The notes: generated by a model not told the origin, from the letters alone. DNA of 64,000 bases from Pseudomonas sp. SCB32 (GCF_009189165.1 NZ_CP045118.1:372001-436000), one strand, 5' to 3'; counted from the stretch's first letter, positions 7,719 through 17,751 are shown. Translations and numbers: made by a program.

Positions 7719-8612
7719 CTCGTTCGGGGCATCGTCCAGAAGCCTGGCTGCTTCGCGGAAGCAGGCTTCGGCCAGGGCCGAGCGTGGTTCGCTGCGACGA
7801 ATGATCAGCCCCAGCGGCGAGAGGGTGCGGGCGTCCTCTATCGGGGTGAGGGCGAAGTGCTCGCGGTGGGTGTCCAGCCCGCTGCCCAACGGCATGATCG
7901 CGCAGCACAGGCCGCGTTCCACGGCTTGCAGCAACTGGTGCACGGCGTCCGTTTCCAGACGCGGCTGGGGTGTCAGGCCACGGCTTCGGAAGCCGTGGTC
8001 AATGGACTGACGAAAGTGCATGCCGGTCGAGAGCAGGCCCAGGGGCAGGTCCACAAGCGCGTCCCAGCTCAGGGTCGGGCTGTCGATCTGGAAGTGCCGG
8101 CGGTCGTGCAGCAGCCCCATGCGCGTGGCGGCCAGTTCCAGCCCCTCGAAGTGCGCGCGGTCGATGCGGTCGAGGTAGGACAGGCCGAGGTCCAGCTGGT
8201 TGCGACCAAGGCCTTCGAGGATGTTCTCCGAGCTCAGCGCGTGGAGCTGGAAGCGCAGTTCAGGATGGCGCTGGGCGAACAGTTCGATCAATCGCATGGG
8301 GTCGAACCCCGCCAGAGGCACCAGTCCCAGGCGCAGGGTGCCGACCAGTTGGCCACGGCAGGCTGCAGCTTCGGCGTACAGGCCGTCGTGGGCGGCCAGC
8401 AGGCTGCGCGCCCAGGCCAGCACGCGCTCGCCGGCCTCAGTGAACCCTTCGAAGCGCTGCCCGCGCCGTACCAGTTCCAGACCCAGCTCTTCCTCCAGGC
8501 TGCGCAGGCGCATCGACAGGGTCGGCTGGGTGACGTGGCAACGCGCCGCCGCCTGGCCGAAATGCCGCGTCTCGTCGAGGGCGCAGAGGAACTTGAGCTG
8601 TTTGATGTCCAT
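7716..8612 (-). CDS. LysR-family transcriptional regulator
   Basis: A 298-residue regulator of normal LTTR length. The N-terminal winged helix-turn-helix is clear (DETRHFGQAAARCHVTQPTL then SMRLRSLEEELGLELVRR), followed by a linker and a substrate-binding-like domain from about residue 90. The start MDIKQLKFLCAL at 8612 matches the family; upstream in-frame codons lead into non-conserved sequence. It is immediately upstream of fdhD on the same strand, so it probably controls the fdhD-ydeP operon in response to an unknown ligand. It is divergent from the Kbp-like gene. Confidence 0.9.
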   Translation of the reverse strand: MDIKQLKFLCALDETRHFGQAAARCHVTQPTLSMRLRSLEEELGLELVRRGQRFEGFTEAGERVLAWARSLLAAHDGLYAEAAACRGQLVGTLRLGLVPLAGFDPMRLIELFAQRHPELRFQLHALSSENILEGLGRNQLDLGLSYLDRIDRAHFEGLELAATRMGLLHDRRHFQIDSPTLSWDALVDLPLGLLSTGMHFRQSIDHGFRSRGLTPQPRLETDAVHQLLQAVERGLCCAIMPLGSGLDTHREHFALTPIEDARTLSPLGLIIRRSEPRSALAEACFREAARLLDDAPNE

Positions 8613-8763
8613 CGGCGGATGGCTCCGGGAAGCGGCGTTCTGTCGGATGAAGAGCGGTTGGGAATAATCCGGCGAGCGTTGCCGATCTTGCCGACTGGAC
8701 TCCAACCCCTTGCGGTCCGCCCAATGCCGGCCGCCTGTCACTGTAACCGTAGGGAGGTTGGAA

Positions 8764-9210
8764 ATGGGCATTTTTGCGTTCGTGAAGGAAGCCGGCGAGA
8801 AACTCTGGGAAAGCATCGTGGGCCAGGAGGCGCAGGCCGCCGAATCGCTCAAGGATCACATCGCCAAGGTCGGTCTCGGCAACCCGAACATCCAGGTCAG
8901 CGTCGAGGGCGACAAGGTGATTGCCAGCGGCGAGGTGGCCAGCCAGGAAGAGAAGGAGAAGATCCTGCTTACCCTGGGCAACGTTGCGGGCGTCTCCGGC
9001 GTCGAGGACCACATCAGCGTCGCGGCTGCCGCAGTTCCTCTGCCGGAAGCGCCCTTCGTCACGGTGAAGAAGGGCGACACCCTGAGCGCCATCGCAAAGG
9101 CCGAGTACGGCAATGCCAACGCCTACATGAAGATCTTCGAGGCGAACAAGCCGATGCTCAGCCATCCGGACAAGATCTATCCCGGCCAGGTGCTGCGGAT
9201 TCCGGCGTAA
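8764..9210 (+). CDS. kbp: BON and LysM domain protein, Kbp (YgaU)-like
   Basis: A 148-residue protein, matching E. coli Kbp/YgaU (149 residues). Residues ~20-85 are a BON domain and residues ~95-147 a LysM domain (FVTVKKGDTLSAIAKAEYGN ... YPGQVLRIPA). E. coli Kbp is a cytoplasmic potassium-binding protein; despite the LysM domain there is no signal peptide here either. A GGGAGG ribosome-binding site precedes the ATG at 8764. It is a single gene followed by a strong terminator. Family identification is firm; the potassium-binding role is taken from E. coli. Confidence 0.88.
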   Translation: MGIFAFVKEAGEKLWESIVGQEAQAAESLKDHIAKVGLGNPNIQVSVEGDKVIASGEVASQEEKEKILLTLGNVAGVSGVEDHISVAAAAVPLPEAPFVTVKKGDTLSAIAKAEYGNANAYMKIFEANKPMLSHPDKIYPGQVLRIPA

Positions 9211-9217
9211 TGTCCCG

Positions 9218-9250
9218 GAGCCCGGCCAAGTGCCGGGCTCTGTCGTTTTT
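9218..9250 (+). terminator. Rho-independent terminator of the kbp-like gene
   Basis: A 9-bp perfect stem GAGCCCGGC / GCCGGGCTC with loop CAAGT, followed by TGTCGTTTTT. Confidence 0.85.
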
Positions 9251-9262
9251 GATGCCCTGGAA

Positions 9263-9925
9263 TCAGAGCCCTTCGATCAGCGTCCGGTAGCTGTCCTGGG
9301 CGGCGAATTCCTCGGTGTCCTTGGGCGCGCCGCGGCTGTCGGGCTGGCGCACCGCCAGCAGATGGCCGACACCGAACTGCCGCGCCGCGCGCAGGATCGG
9401 CAGGCTGTCGTCGATGAACAGGCTGCGCGCCGGGTCGAAGCCGATATCGGCGTGCAGCGCCTGCCAGAACTGCGGATTCTCCTTGGGGTAGCCGTAGTCG
9501 TGGGAGCTGATGAGGCGGTCGAACCAGGGCGCGAGTTCGACTCGCTCCAGCTTCAGCGACAACGAATCGCGGTGGGCGTTGGTGATCAGCACCGCGCGCT
9601 TGCCGTGCAGGCGCAGCGCAGCGAGGAACAGGTCGGCGTCCGGGCGCAGGGCGATCAGGTGGGCGACTTCGCGCTTGAGGTCGCGAATCGACAGTTTCAG
9701 CTCGCGGCTCCAGAAGTCCAGGCAGTACCAGTTGAGTTGTCCGGCATGGTCGCGGAACAACGGCAGCAGCTCGGCGTCGGCCTGCTCACGGCTGATGCCG
9801 TGGTGCTCGGCGTAGCGCCGGGGCAGGTGTTCGAGCCAGAAGTGATTATCGAAATGCAGGTCGAGCAGGGTCCCGTCCATGTCGAGCAGGACGGTATCGA
9901 TGGCTGACCAGGGCAGGCTTGGCAT
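9263..9925 (-). CDS. yrfG: HAD-family GMP/IMP nucleotidase (YrfG-like)
   Basis: A 220-residue cytoplasmic HAD hydrolase. Motif I is DTVLLDMDGTLLDL (nucleophile and acid Asp residues present), motif II LITNAHRD, and motif III/IV include HDYGYPKENPQFW and SLFIDDSLPIL. Length and motifs match E. coli YrfG, which dephosphorylates GMP and IMP. The start at 9925 gives the family N-terminus. The gene is divergent from nudE (126 bp apart), an arrangement shared with other gammaproteobacteria, where yrfG, nudE and cysQ are neighbours. Confidence 0.9.
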   Translation of the reverse strand: MPSLPWSAIDTVLLDMDGTLLDLHFDNHFWLEHLPRRYAEHHGISREQADAELLPLFRDHAGQLNWYCLDFWSRELKLSIRDLKREVAHLIALRPDADLFLAALRLHGKRAVLITNAHRDSLSLKLERVELAPWFDRLISSHDYGYPKENPQFWQALHADIGFDPARSLFIDDSLPILRAARQFGVGHLLAVRQPDSRGAPKDTEEFAAQDSYRTLIEGL

Positions 9926-10051
9926 GGTGGGCTTTCGTAAAAGGGTGTCGCAATTGCGCAGCGGATCGGAAGTCCTTGCGCAACATCCAACACGGATAAT
10001 CGGAGAAGGCGGGTTATCATAGCCGACCCGGCCACCCCCAGGAGTTGCCCC

Positions 10052-10618
10052 ATGCGTCAGAAACCCACGGTGCTCGCCCGCGAGATCGTCGCCAAAAGCC
10101 GACTGTTTGCCGTCGAGGAGCTGCAATTGCGCTTCGCCAATGGCGTGGAGCGCACCTACGAGCGTCTGGTGGGCAAGGGGCAGGGCTACGGCGCGGTGAT
10201 GGTGGTCGCGATGCTGGACGCCGAGCATGTGGTCCTTATCGAGGAGTACTGCGCCGGGGTCGACGAGTACCAGCTGTCGCTGCCCAAGGGGCTGGTGGAG
10301 CCGGGCGAGGACATCCTCGCCGCCGCCGACCGCGAGCTCAAGGAAGAAGCTGGCTACGGCGCCCATGAGCTTGAGTACATCACCGAGCTGTCGCTGTCGC
10401 CCGGCTACATGAGCCAGCGCATCCAGGTGGTGCTGGCGCGTAACCTCTATCCGGAAAGCCTTCCCGGCGATGAGCCGGAGCCGATGCGGGTGGACAAGAT
10501 CAGTCTGCGAGAGCTTTCCAGCCTCGCCCAGCATGCCCAGTTCAGCGAAGGACGCGCACTGGCCGCGCTCTACCTGGTGCGCGACCTGTTGACCCAACGA
10601 GGAGAATACAAACCGTGA
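10052..10618 (+). CDS. nudE: ADP compounds hydrolase NudE
   Basis: A 188-residue Nudix hydrolase. The Nudix box is intact: GLVEPGEDILAAADRELKEE followed by AGY fits GX5EX7REUXEEXGU. NudE hydrolyses ADP-ribose, Ap3A, NADH and related ADP-linked compounds. Its stop codon overlaps the start of cysQ (TGATG), so the two are translationally coupled; both act on nucleotide 'housecleaning' substrates. Confidence 0.93.
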   Translation: MRQKPTVLAREIVAKSRLFAVEELQLRFANGVERTYERLVGKGQGYGAVMVVAMLDAEHVVLIEEYCAGVDEYQLSLPKGLVEPGEDILAAADRELKEEAGYGAHELEYITELSLSPGYMSQRIQVVLARNLYPESLPGDEPEPMRVDKISLRELSSLAQHAQFSEGRALAALYLVRDLLTQRGEYKP

Positions 10619-11436
10619 TGCATGCCTTTCTTCCCGCAGTAATCGACCTGGTGCACAAGGCCGGCGACGTGATCCTGCCGTTCTGGCGCGGTGATCTGAA
10701 CGTCGAGCAGAAGGCCGACGAGTCGCCGGTGACCGCCGCCGACCTGGCCGCCCACCGCCTGCTGGCTGACGGCCTGCGCGCACTGGCGCCGGAGATTCCG
10801 GTGCTGTCGGAAGAGGACTGCGACATCCCGCTTGCGCAGCGGGCGCAGTGGACCCGCTGGTGGCTGGTGGACCCGCTGGACGGCACCAAGGAGTTCATCG
10901 CCGGCAGCGAGGAGTTCACCGTCAACGTGGCGCTGGTCGAGCGCGGCCGCGTGGTGTTCGGCGTGGTCGGTATCCCCGCCAGCGGTCGCTGCTACTACGG
11001 TGGCAGCGGGCTTGGCGCATGGCGCGAGGAGCGCGGTGGTGAGCCGCAGGAGATCAGCGTACGGGTCAGCCCGCCCGAAGCCTTCACCGTGGTAGCCAGC
11101 AAGCGCCATTCGAGTCCCGCCCAGGAGCGCCTGTTGGCCGGTCTGGCGGAGCGTTTCGGTGACCTGACGCTGGCCAATATCGGCAGCTCCCTGAAGTTCT
11201 GCCTGCTGGCCGAGGGTTCGGCGGACTGCTATCCGCGTCTGGCGCCGACTTCGCAGTGGGATACGGCGGCGGCCCAGGGTGTGCTGGAAGGCGCCGGCGG
11301 CGAAATGCTCGACCTGCATGGCCAGCCCTTTACCTATGAGGCTCGGGAATCGCTGCTCAATGAGTCGTTCCTTGCCCTGCCGCAGGCCGCGGAGTGGCGC
11401 GGGGAGCTGATCCAGCTGGCGCGCGCGCTGGACTGA
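10618..11436 (+). CDS. cysQ: 3'(2'),5'-bisphosphate nucleotidase CysQ
   Basis: A 272-residue member of the lithium-sensitive inositol monophosphatase superfamily. Metal-binding motifs are present: LSEEDCD, WLVDPLDGTKEFI (DPLDGT) and TSQWDTAAAQGVLEGAGG. CysQ converts PAP or PAPS to AMP/APS and protects sulfate assimilation. The ATG at 10618 overlaps the nudE TGA; a GTG one codon earlier (10615) is also possible and is slightly better spaced from the AGGAG near 10600. It is the last gene of the nudE-cysQ unit and is followed by a REP element. Confidence 0.94.
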   Translation: MHAFLPAVIDLVHKAGDVILPFWRGDLNVEQKADESPVTAADLAAHRLLADGLRALAPEIPVLSEEDCDIPLAQRAQWTRWWLVDPLDGTKEFIAGSEEFTVNVALVERGRVVFGVVGIPASGRCYYGGSGLGAWREERGGEPQEISVRVSPPEAFTVVASKRHSSPAQERLLAGLAERFGDLTLANIGSSLKFCLLAEGSADCYPRLAPTSQWDTAAAQGVLEGAGGEMLDLHGQPFTYEARESLLNESFLALPQAAEWRGELIQLARALD

Positions 11437-11467
11437 GTCGTCCTGTCGTCCACGCCCATCGCATTTC

Positions 11468-11533
11468 GTAGTAGCGGACTCTGTCCGCGATGTTCCTGCG
11501 CCGGGGCCATCGCGGACGGAGTCCGCTCCTACA
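11468..11533. repeat. REP element
   Basis: Inverted repeat GTAGTAGCGGACTCTGTCCG ... CGGACGGAGTCCGCTCCTAC around a GC-rich loop, in the cysQ-mutM gap. More degenerate REP-like sequence continues to about 11630. Confidence 0.8.
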
Positions 11534-11655
11534 AGAGTACCCACGCCCACCTTGGGAGCACGCAATGCCGGAGCGGCTTTCGCGCGAGGTATTTGCGTGT
11601 AGGCACATTCGCGAGCAAGCTCGCTATTACAGAAACTCTTCCGCCGTAGCGATCC

Positions 11656-12468
11656 ATGCCTGAACTACCCGAAGTCGAAACCACCCGCCGGGGCATCGCG
11701 CCCTACCTCGAAGGCCAGCGCGTCAGCCGCGTGATCGTCCGCGAGCGCCGCCTGCGCTGGCCGATCCCCGAAGACCTCGACGTGCGTCTTTCCGGGCAGC
11801 GCATCCTGCAGGTGGAGCGGCGCGCCAAGTACCTGCTGCTCAATGCCGAGGCTGGCACGTTGATCAGCCATCTGGGAATGTCGGGCAGCCTGCGCCTGGT
11901 CGAATGCGGGCTGCCGGCTGCGCGGCACGAGCATGTGGACATCGAGCTGGAGTCCGGCATGGCGCTGCGCTACACCGATCCCCGGCGTTTCGGCGCGTTG
12001 TTGTGGAGCCAGGCGCCACTGGAGCACGAATTGCTGCGCCACCTGGGGCCGGAACCGCTGACCGACGACTTCGAGGGCGAGCGCCTGTACCAGATGTCCC
12101 GTGGCCGCAGCATGGCGGTGAAGCCCTTCATCATGGACAACGCGGTGGTGGTGGGTGTGGGCAACATCTACGCCACCGAGGCGCTGTTCGCCGCCGGCAT
12201 CGACCCGCGTCGCGAGGCCGGCTCCGTTTCCCGTGCCCGCTACCTGAAGCTGGCGCAGGAGATCAAGCGCATCCTGGCGATCGCCATCGAACGCGGTGGC
12301 ACCACGCTGCGCGACTTTGTCGGCGGCGACGGGCAGCCGGGTTACTTCCAGCAGGAACTGTTCGTCTACGGACGTGGTGGCGAGTTCTGCAAGGTCTGCG
12401 GCTCGACCCTGCGCGAGGTCCGTCTCGGCCAGCGTGCCAGCGTTTACTGTCCGCGCTGCCAACGTTGA
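11656..12468 (+). CDS. mutM: Formamidopyrimidine-DNA glycosylase (MutM/Fpg)
   Basis: A 270-residue DNA repair enzyme that excises 8-oxoguanine and cleaves the abasic site. It starts [12 protein letters not shown], so Pro2 (catalytic nucleophile after Met removal) and Glu3 are intact. The helix-two-turn-helix segment includes [12 protein letters not shown], and the C-terminal zinc finger has four cysteines (FCKVCGS ... YCPRCQ). It is probably co-transcribed with the acyltransferase 79 bp downstream. Confidence 0.97.
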   Translation: MPELPEVETTRRGIAPYLEGQRVSRVIVRERRLRWPIPEDLDVRLSGQRILQVERRAKYLLLNAEAGTLISHLGMSGSLRLVECGLPAARHEHVDIELESGMALRYTDPRRFGALLWSQAPLEHELLRHLGPEPLTDDFEGERLYQMSRGRSMAVKPFIMDNAVVVGVGNIYATEALFAAGIDPRREAGSVSRARYLKLAQEIKRILAIAIERGGTTLRDFVGGDGQPGYFQQELFVYGRGGEFCKVCGSTLREVRLGQRASVYCPRCQR

Positions 12469-12547
12469 CGCTGCCCGCCAGCGTTAACCTGTCGTCCTCC
12501 AACCCATAACAACAATGGCCCCTACACAGGGGGCCACCAGGTGATTC

Positions 12548-13126
12548 ATGTCCGGCAATTATCTGCCCCGCAATCCGCTGGCCGAGGCGCTCGGCCGCGC
12601 CATGCTGCGCTGCGCGGGCTGGCGCATCGAGGGTTCGCTGCCCGCCCTCGACAAGTTCGTGGTGATCGGCGCTCACCACACGTCCAACTGGGACTTCATG
12701 CTGTTCCTGGCCGCCAAGTTCGTGCTGCGCCTGAATGCCCGCTGGTTCGGCAAGCACACGCTGTTCCGTGGCCCCTGGGGCGGGTTGATGCGTCGCTGGG
12801 GCGGTATTCCGATCCAGCGGCACCTCAAGCTCAACACTGTCGACCAGGCGGTAAAGGCCTTCAACGAGAGCCGCGAGATGATGCTGATCCTCTCCCCGGA
12901 GGGCACGCGCAAGAAGGTCGAGCGCTGGAAAATGGGCTTCTACCACATCGCCCGGGGCGCGGGTGTGCCCATCGTACTGGCGGCGCTGGACTATCCGGGG
13001 CGGCGCATTGTCATCGGCGAGCCCTACTGGCCGACGGGCGATGAGGCGGGTGATTTGCGGCGGATGCTGGATTTCTACCAGCCGTTTGTACCGAAAAAGC
13101 CTGAATACGCATTCTTCGGCGATTGA
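12548..13126 (+). CDS. 1-acyl-sn-glycerol-3-phosphate acyltransferase-like protein
   Basis: A 192-residue PlsC-domain protein. The catalytic H-x4-D motif is GAHHTSNWDF (about residues 40-49), and the glycerophosphate-binding motif is SPEGTRKK (about residue 117). There is no long N-terminal membrane anchor, as in the short stand-alone family found next to mutM in Pseudomonas. It would transfer an acyl group at the inner membrane; acceptor and donor are not known. Confidence 0.85.
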   Translation: MSGNYLPRNPLAEALGRAMLRCAGWRIEGSLPALDKFVVIGAHHTSNWDFMLFLAAKFVLRLNARWFGKHTLFRGPWGGLMRRWGGIPIQRHLKLNTVDQAVKAFNESREMMLILSPEGTRKKVERWKMGFYHIARGAGVPIVLAALDYPGRRIVIGEPYWPTGDEAGDLRRMLDFYQPFVPKKPEYAFFGD

Positions 13127-13209
13127 AGGCTGTCACGCGACAAGTCACGGAGCGCTGTTATAGTTAATGGCAGTCTGCCTGCCCAACTACATAAAAAGGA
13201 CTTCTCTCC

Positions 13210-13551
13210 ATGAACCTGTTTCGCACCACCGCCGTTGTCCTGGCTCTGACCTGCGGACTGTCGTCGATGCCGGCCGTCGCCGAAGAAGTGGTGGCCTCCA
13301 GCGCCAGCGGCGACCCGATCTACACCGTCGAGGCACCGCCAGGCTACGCCATGATGGGCGACCTGCTCTTCGCCCGTCCGCTGCTGATCGCCGCCACCGT
13401 GGTAGGTGCTGCCGCGTTCGTGGTGACCCTGCCGTTCAGCGCGCTGGGTGGCAACGTCAAGGAAGCCGGCGAGGCGCTGGTGGTCGAGCCGGGCAAGTCG
13501 GCCTTCGTCCGCTGCCTGGGCTGCACCAAGAGCGGCTACAAGCAGGACTGA
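13210..13551 (+). CDS. Small membrane protein of unknown function
   Basis: A 113-residue protein with a signal peptide ([24 protein letters not shown]) and one transmembrane segment (about residues 55-80, [20 protein letters not shown]), followed by a short tail with two cysteines (CLGCTK). Homologues occur at the same locus in other Pseudomonas and are sometimes labelled as multidrug transporter components, which I cannot support. An AAAAGGA ribosome-binding site precedes the ATG. Confidence 0.75.
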   Translation: MNLFRTTAVVLALTCGLSSMPAVAEEVVASSASGDPIYTVEAPPGYAMMGDLLFARPLLIAATVVGAAAFVVTLPFSALGGNVKEAGEALVVEPGKSAFVRCLGCTKSGYKQD

Positions 13552-13638
13552 GTTCTGCCCGTATGGGGCGGTCGCCATCGGGCCGCCCTGTGATAGCGGA
13601 CGCATCCTGGCCGATGCGTTGACTCCAGCAGGTAACGT

Positions 13639-15486
13639 ATGGACACGCCCCGGCTGAAGAAGCACCTGCGTCCAGTGCTTCTGCTGCTGGTTGCCGTAGG
13701 CCTAGGTTATAGCTTCTGGTCCAGTGCCGGCCTGCTGCAGTTGGGCGCCGGGCTGGCGCTGTTCCTGTTCGGCATGCAGTGCCTGGAAGAGGGGCTGCGC
13801 GACCTGGCCGGCAGCCAGCTGGAGCGCTGGCTGGAAAAAAGCACCGCCACTCGCGGCAAGAGCCTGCTGTTCGGCCTGTTCGGCACCTTCCTGCTGCAAT
13901 CCTCCACCCTGGTCTCCCTGCTCACCATCGCGTTCATCAGCACCGGGCTGATCCAGCTTGCCGGTGGCATCGCCATTCTCTTCGGCGCCAACCTCGGCGC
14001 TACCAGCGGTATCTGGCTGCTCGCCCTGGCCGGGCAGAACCTCAGCCTGAGCCCGCTGGCCCTGCCGCTGCTGGTATTCGGCGTGCTGATGGGTTTCAAC
14101 GGCGCCAAGAGCAAGGCTGCCGGGCGCATCCTGCTGGGTATCGCCTTCATCTTCCTGGGCATCGACCAGATCAAGGAGGGTTTCGGAAGCTTTGGCGATG
14201 CCCTGGACACCCGCGAGTTGCAGGCCGAGGGCATGCTCGGTGCGCTGCTGTTCGTCACCTTTGGCATGCTGATTACCGTGGTGCTGCAGTCCAGCCACGC
14301 CACCCTGATGCTCACCCTCGCGGCACTGGCCGGCGGACAGCTGGAGCTGGGCCAGAGCCTGGCGATCGCCATTGGTTCCAACATTGGCAGCAGCGTCACC
14401 ACGGCCTTCGTCGGCTCCCTGGGCGGTAACCGCAGCGGGCAACGGCTGGCGCTGGCACACGTGCTGTTCAACGTGGTGACCGGGGTGCTGGCGTTCTTCC
14501 TGCTCTCGCCGCTGACCTGGCTGGTACACGCGCTGGTGACGCCGCTGGGGTTGGCGGACAACCCGATGATCCAGCTGGCGCTGTTCCACACGCTGTTCAA
14601 TGGCATGGGCGTATTGTTGTTCTGGCCGCTGCAGGGAGCCTTGGCCACGGCGCTGGTGCGCTGGTTGCCGGAGGTGGAGGAGCCGCCGGTACTGATCACC
14701 GATTTGGCGCCCGCCCTGCCGACCATCGAACGCACCCATGCGCGCTACCTCAACGAGCGCGCACTGGATTCCGCCGACGCAGCGGCCAGCGCGGTCCTGC
14801 AGGAGCTGCGCCACCTCGGCCGGCTGAGCATCGAAGTGATCTGCCACGCGCTCTACCTGCCGGTGGAGATGCTGACCCAGCCCCGTGTCGACGAGAGTCC
14901 GTTGCGGGCCGCCCCCGATAGTCACGCGTTGGGCGCGGAGGTCCTCTACCAGCGCCATATCAAGGGCGTCTACGGCGACTTGCTGAGCTTCATGGGGCGC
15001 CTGGAGGTGCCACTGGACGAGGAGCACCAGCGCTTCTGGCTGTCCTGCCAGGTGGTGGCGCTGCAACTGGTGGACGCGGTGAAGGACGCCAAGCACCTGC
15101 AGAAGAACCTCGGTCAGGCCTTGCAGGGCGAGCCCTCAACCACCCGCGAGTCGTACGTGGAGCTGCGCCGCCACCTGCTCGGCATGCTGCGGGAAGTTCG
15201 GGCGCTGGGGGCGCTGATCGGTGGCGAGCTACCGGGAACCGCGCTCCTGGCGCGCCTGCAATTGCTCGACGAGAGTGCGGCGGCCTTCGACGCGGCCTTC
15301 CGCCAGCGCCTGTTCGCCGCCGTGCGCCAGCAGGAGCTGGACGGCCTGCAGACCAGTTCGCTGATGAACGACCTGGGCTACGTCAGCCGCATCATCCAGA
15401 GCCTGCGCAACGTGCTGCAGCTGGGCACCGAGCACGGCCTGTTCGAGCCGCAGGACGACGACGTGCCGGCCCTGCTCCAGCCCTGA
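13639..15486 (+). CDS. Na/Pi cotransporter family protein
   Basis: A 615-residue inner-membrane protein. The N-terminal ~350 residues hold 8-10 membrane segments and the two inverted repeats with the QSS signature (LLQSSTLVSLLTIAF near residue 94 and VLQSSHATLMLTLAAL near 217) of the NptA/YjbB sodium-phosphate family. The C-terminal ~250 residues are helical and PhoU-like, as in YjbB. It should move phosphate with sodium, possibly outward as YjbB does. No phosphate-specific promoter site was identified. Confidence 0.88.
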   Translation: MDTPRLKKHLRPVLLLLVAVGLGYSFWSSAGLLQLGAGLALFLFGMQCLEEGLRDLAGSQLERWLEKSTATRGKSLLFGLFGTFLLQSSTLVSLLTIAFISTGLIQLAGGIAILFGANLGATSGIWLLALAGQNLSLSPLALPLLVFGVLMGFNGAKSKAAGRILLGIAFIFLGIDQIKEGFGSFGDALDTRELQAEGMLGALLFVTFGMLITVVLQSSHATLMLTLAALAGGQLELGQSLAIAIGSNIGSSVTTAFVGSLGGNRSGQRLALAHVLFNVVTGVLAFFLLSPLTWLVHALVTPLGLADNPMIQLALFHTLFNGMGVLLFWPLQGALATALVRWLPEVEEPPVLITDLAPALPTIERTHARYLNERALDSADAAASAVLQELRHLGRLSIEVICHALYLPVEMLTQPRVDESPLRAAPDSHALGAEVLYQRHIKGVYGDLLSFMGRLEVPLDEEHQRFWLSCQVVALQLVDAVKDAKHLQKNLGQALQGEPSTTRESYVELRRHLLGMLREVRALGALIGGELPGTALLARLQLLDESAAAFDAAFRQRLFAAVRQQELDGLQTSSLMNDLGYVSRIIQSLRNVLQLGTEHGLFEPQDDDVPALLQP

Positions 15487-15500
15487 ACAGCCCGCCCTGA

Positions 15501-17204
15501 TCAGCGCAGCGGTGCCGCGAGCTCCGTGGCCAGGCCGATACCGCGCGGATCGCTCGCCGACTGCACCTCACCGGACTTCTTGTTCCACAACAGCACCTGC
15601 TGGTTGCCGTAGGCGCGGCCGACGTCCTTGAGCGTATAGCCGCGGCGGTTCAGCTCGGCCATTTCGCTGCCGCTGAAGGCGCGCGGCTCGTGCTCGATCA
15701 CGTCGGGCAGGTACTGGTGGTGATAGCGCGGAGACGACACCCATTGCTGGATCGGCTTGCCGTCCAGGTAGTCCAGCATCGACAGCAGCACCATGCTGGG
15801 AATGCGGCTGCCGCCGGGGGTGCCGAAGGCCGCCAGCTCCGTCGGGCTCTCGATGAAGCTCGGGCTCATGCTCGACAGCGGGCGCTTGCCGGAGGCCACG
15901 GCGTTGGCCTGGCTGCCGGCCAACTGATAGGCGTTGGCGCCGCTGACGTCGGTGGCGAAGTCGTCCATCTCGTCATTGAGCAGCACACCGGTGCCGGGCA
16001 CGGTGAAGGCGGCGCCGAACGGCAGGTTGACCGAGAGGGTGGCGGCCACCGCGTTGCCGTCCGCATCCATGACCACGAAGTGAGTGGTGTGGTCGCCCTC
16101 GCGCCAGGCGGCTGCCGCCGGCAGGGAGGAGCTGGGGGTGGCGCGCTGCGGGTCGATGCCGCTGGCCAGTTTCTTGAGGTAGTCCGGGGCGAGCAGCTGC
16201 GGCACCGGGTTGGCTACGCGGTCCGGGTCGCCCAGCAGGCCGCGATCACGGTAGGCGCGGCGCAGCGCTTCCACCACGTAATGCACACGCTGCACCGGGT
16301 CGGCCTTCTGCCACGGCAGTTGCTGCAGCATCCCCAGGCTCTGGGCCAGGGCCACGCCGCCGGCGGAAGGCGGCGGGGCGCTGATCAGCTCGCGTCCGTC
16401 GTTCAGCGGGAAGCGCAGTGCCTGGCGCTCGACGGTGCGGTAGCTGGCCAGGTCCTCCGAGCTCCAGAGGCCGCCGGCGGCGCGGACGCCCTGCACCAAC
16501 TTGTCGGCGGTCTCGCCTTCGTAGAAGCCGATGCGCCCGTAGCGCGCCAGCCGTTCCAGGGTGCGCGCCAGTTCCGGTTGGCGCAGCAGGTCCCATTCCT
16601 CGGGCAGGTTGCCCTGGGCCAGGAAGATGCGCGCGGTTTCGCGGTCCTTGCGCATGGCATCCAGACGCCAGGACGCACGGTCGATGTAGATGCGATCGAT
16701 GGAAACGCCGTCGGTGGCCAGGCGAATCGCCGGCACCAGGTTATTGGCCAGGGTCTTCCTGCCGTAGCGGCTGGTGATGTCGGCCAGTGCGGCGGGAAGG
16801 CCGGGGATGCCGGCGGCCAATGCACCGTTGAGCGACAGCTGCGGGTCGACCCTGCCATTGCGCTCGTACATCTGCGCGTGGGCGGCCAGCGGAGCGCGCT
16901 CGCGGGCGTCGATGAAGCGGTAGGTCGGCGGGTTGCCGGCCTGGCGCAGCAGGAAGAAACCGCCGCCGCCCAGGCCCGAGCCGTAGGGCTCGACCACTGC
17001 CAGCGCGGCGCTGATGGCCACGGCGGCATCGAAGGCGTTGCCGCCGTCGGCGAGGGTTTCCAGTCCAGCCACGGTGGCGGCCGGATGGGCGGTGGCGACG
17101 CTGGCCTGCGCCGGGTGTTCCGCGGCGTGCAGGGCGGCACTGAGCAGCAGGAGGCTGCAGAAGCCGAGCAGGGACGCGCGGGAGCGGATATTCAACAGGG
17201 ACAT
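15501..17204 (-). CDS. ggt: Gamma-glutamyltransferase (GGT), periplasmic
   Basis: A 567-residue Ntn-hydrolase proenzyme with a Sec signal peptide (about residues 1-27). The autocatalytic cleavage site and nucleophile are in GDHTTHFVVMDADGNAVAAT, with Thr373 as the predicted catalytic residue, and the substrate loops PLSSMSPSF and FGTPGGSRIP are present. It breaks down glutathione and transfers the gamma-glutamyl group in the periplasm. Length fits the family (about 570-580). It converges on the Na/Pi cotransporter gene with only 14 bp between them. Confidence 0.95.
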   Translation of the reverse strand: MSLLNIRSRASLLGFCSLLLLSAALHAAEHPAQASVATAHPAATVAGLETLADGGNAFDAAVAISAALAVVEPYGSGLGGGGFFLLRQAGNPPTYRFIDARERAPLAAHAQMYERNGRVDPQLSLNGALAAGIPGLPAALADITSRYGRKTLANNLVPAIRLATDGVSIDRIYIDRASWRLDAMRKDRETARIFLAQGNLPEEWDLLRQPELARTLERLARYGRIGFYEGETADKLVQGVRAAGGLWSSEDLASYRTVERQALRFPLNDGRELISAPPPSAGGVALAQSLGMLQQLPWQKADPVQRVHYVVEALRRAYRDRGLLGDPDRVANPVPQLLAPDYLKKLASGIDPQRATPSSSLPAAAAWREGDHTTHFVVMDADGNAVAATLSVNLPFGAAFTVPGTGVLLNDEMDDFATDVSGANAYQLAGSQANAVASGKRPLSSMSPSFIESPTELAAFGTPGGSRIPSMVLLSMLDYLDGKPIQQWVSSPRYHHQYLPDVIEHEPRAFSGSEMAELNRRGYTLKDVGRAYGNQQVLLWNKKSGEVQSASDPRGIGLATELAAPLR

Positions 17205-17328
17205 GGCATCTCACGAACCGCCGGCAGCGCCGGCTGGAAAACCTAATGGGGCGAACTAGGGAGGATAGACAATCCCGCGGCCCAACGGTTTGTGAGAGCT
17301 CAATGAAAAAATGTCGAAATGCGCCGGA

Positions 17329-17751
<423 letters not shown>

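Noticed and set aside
13702..15096. Long minus-strand frames opposite the Na/Pi cotransporter
   Set aside because: Compositionally biased antisense frames (Gln/Ala/Gly-rich) with no recognisable domain.
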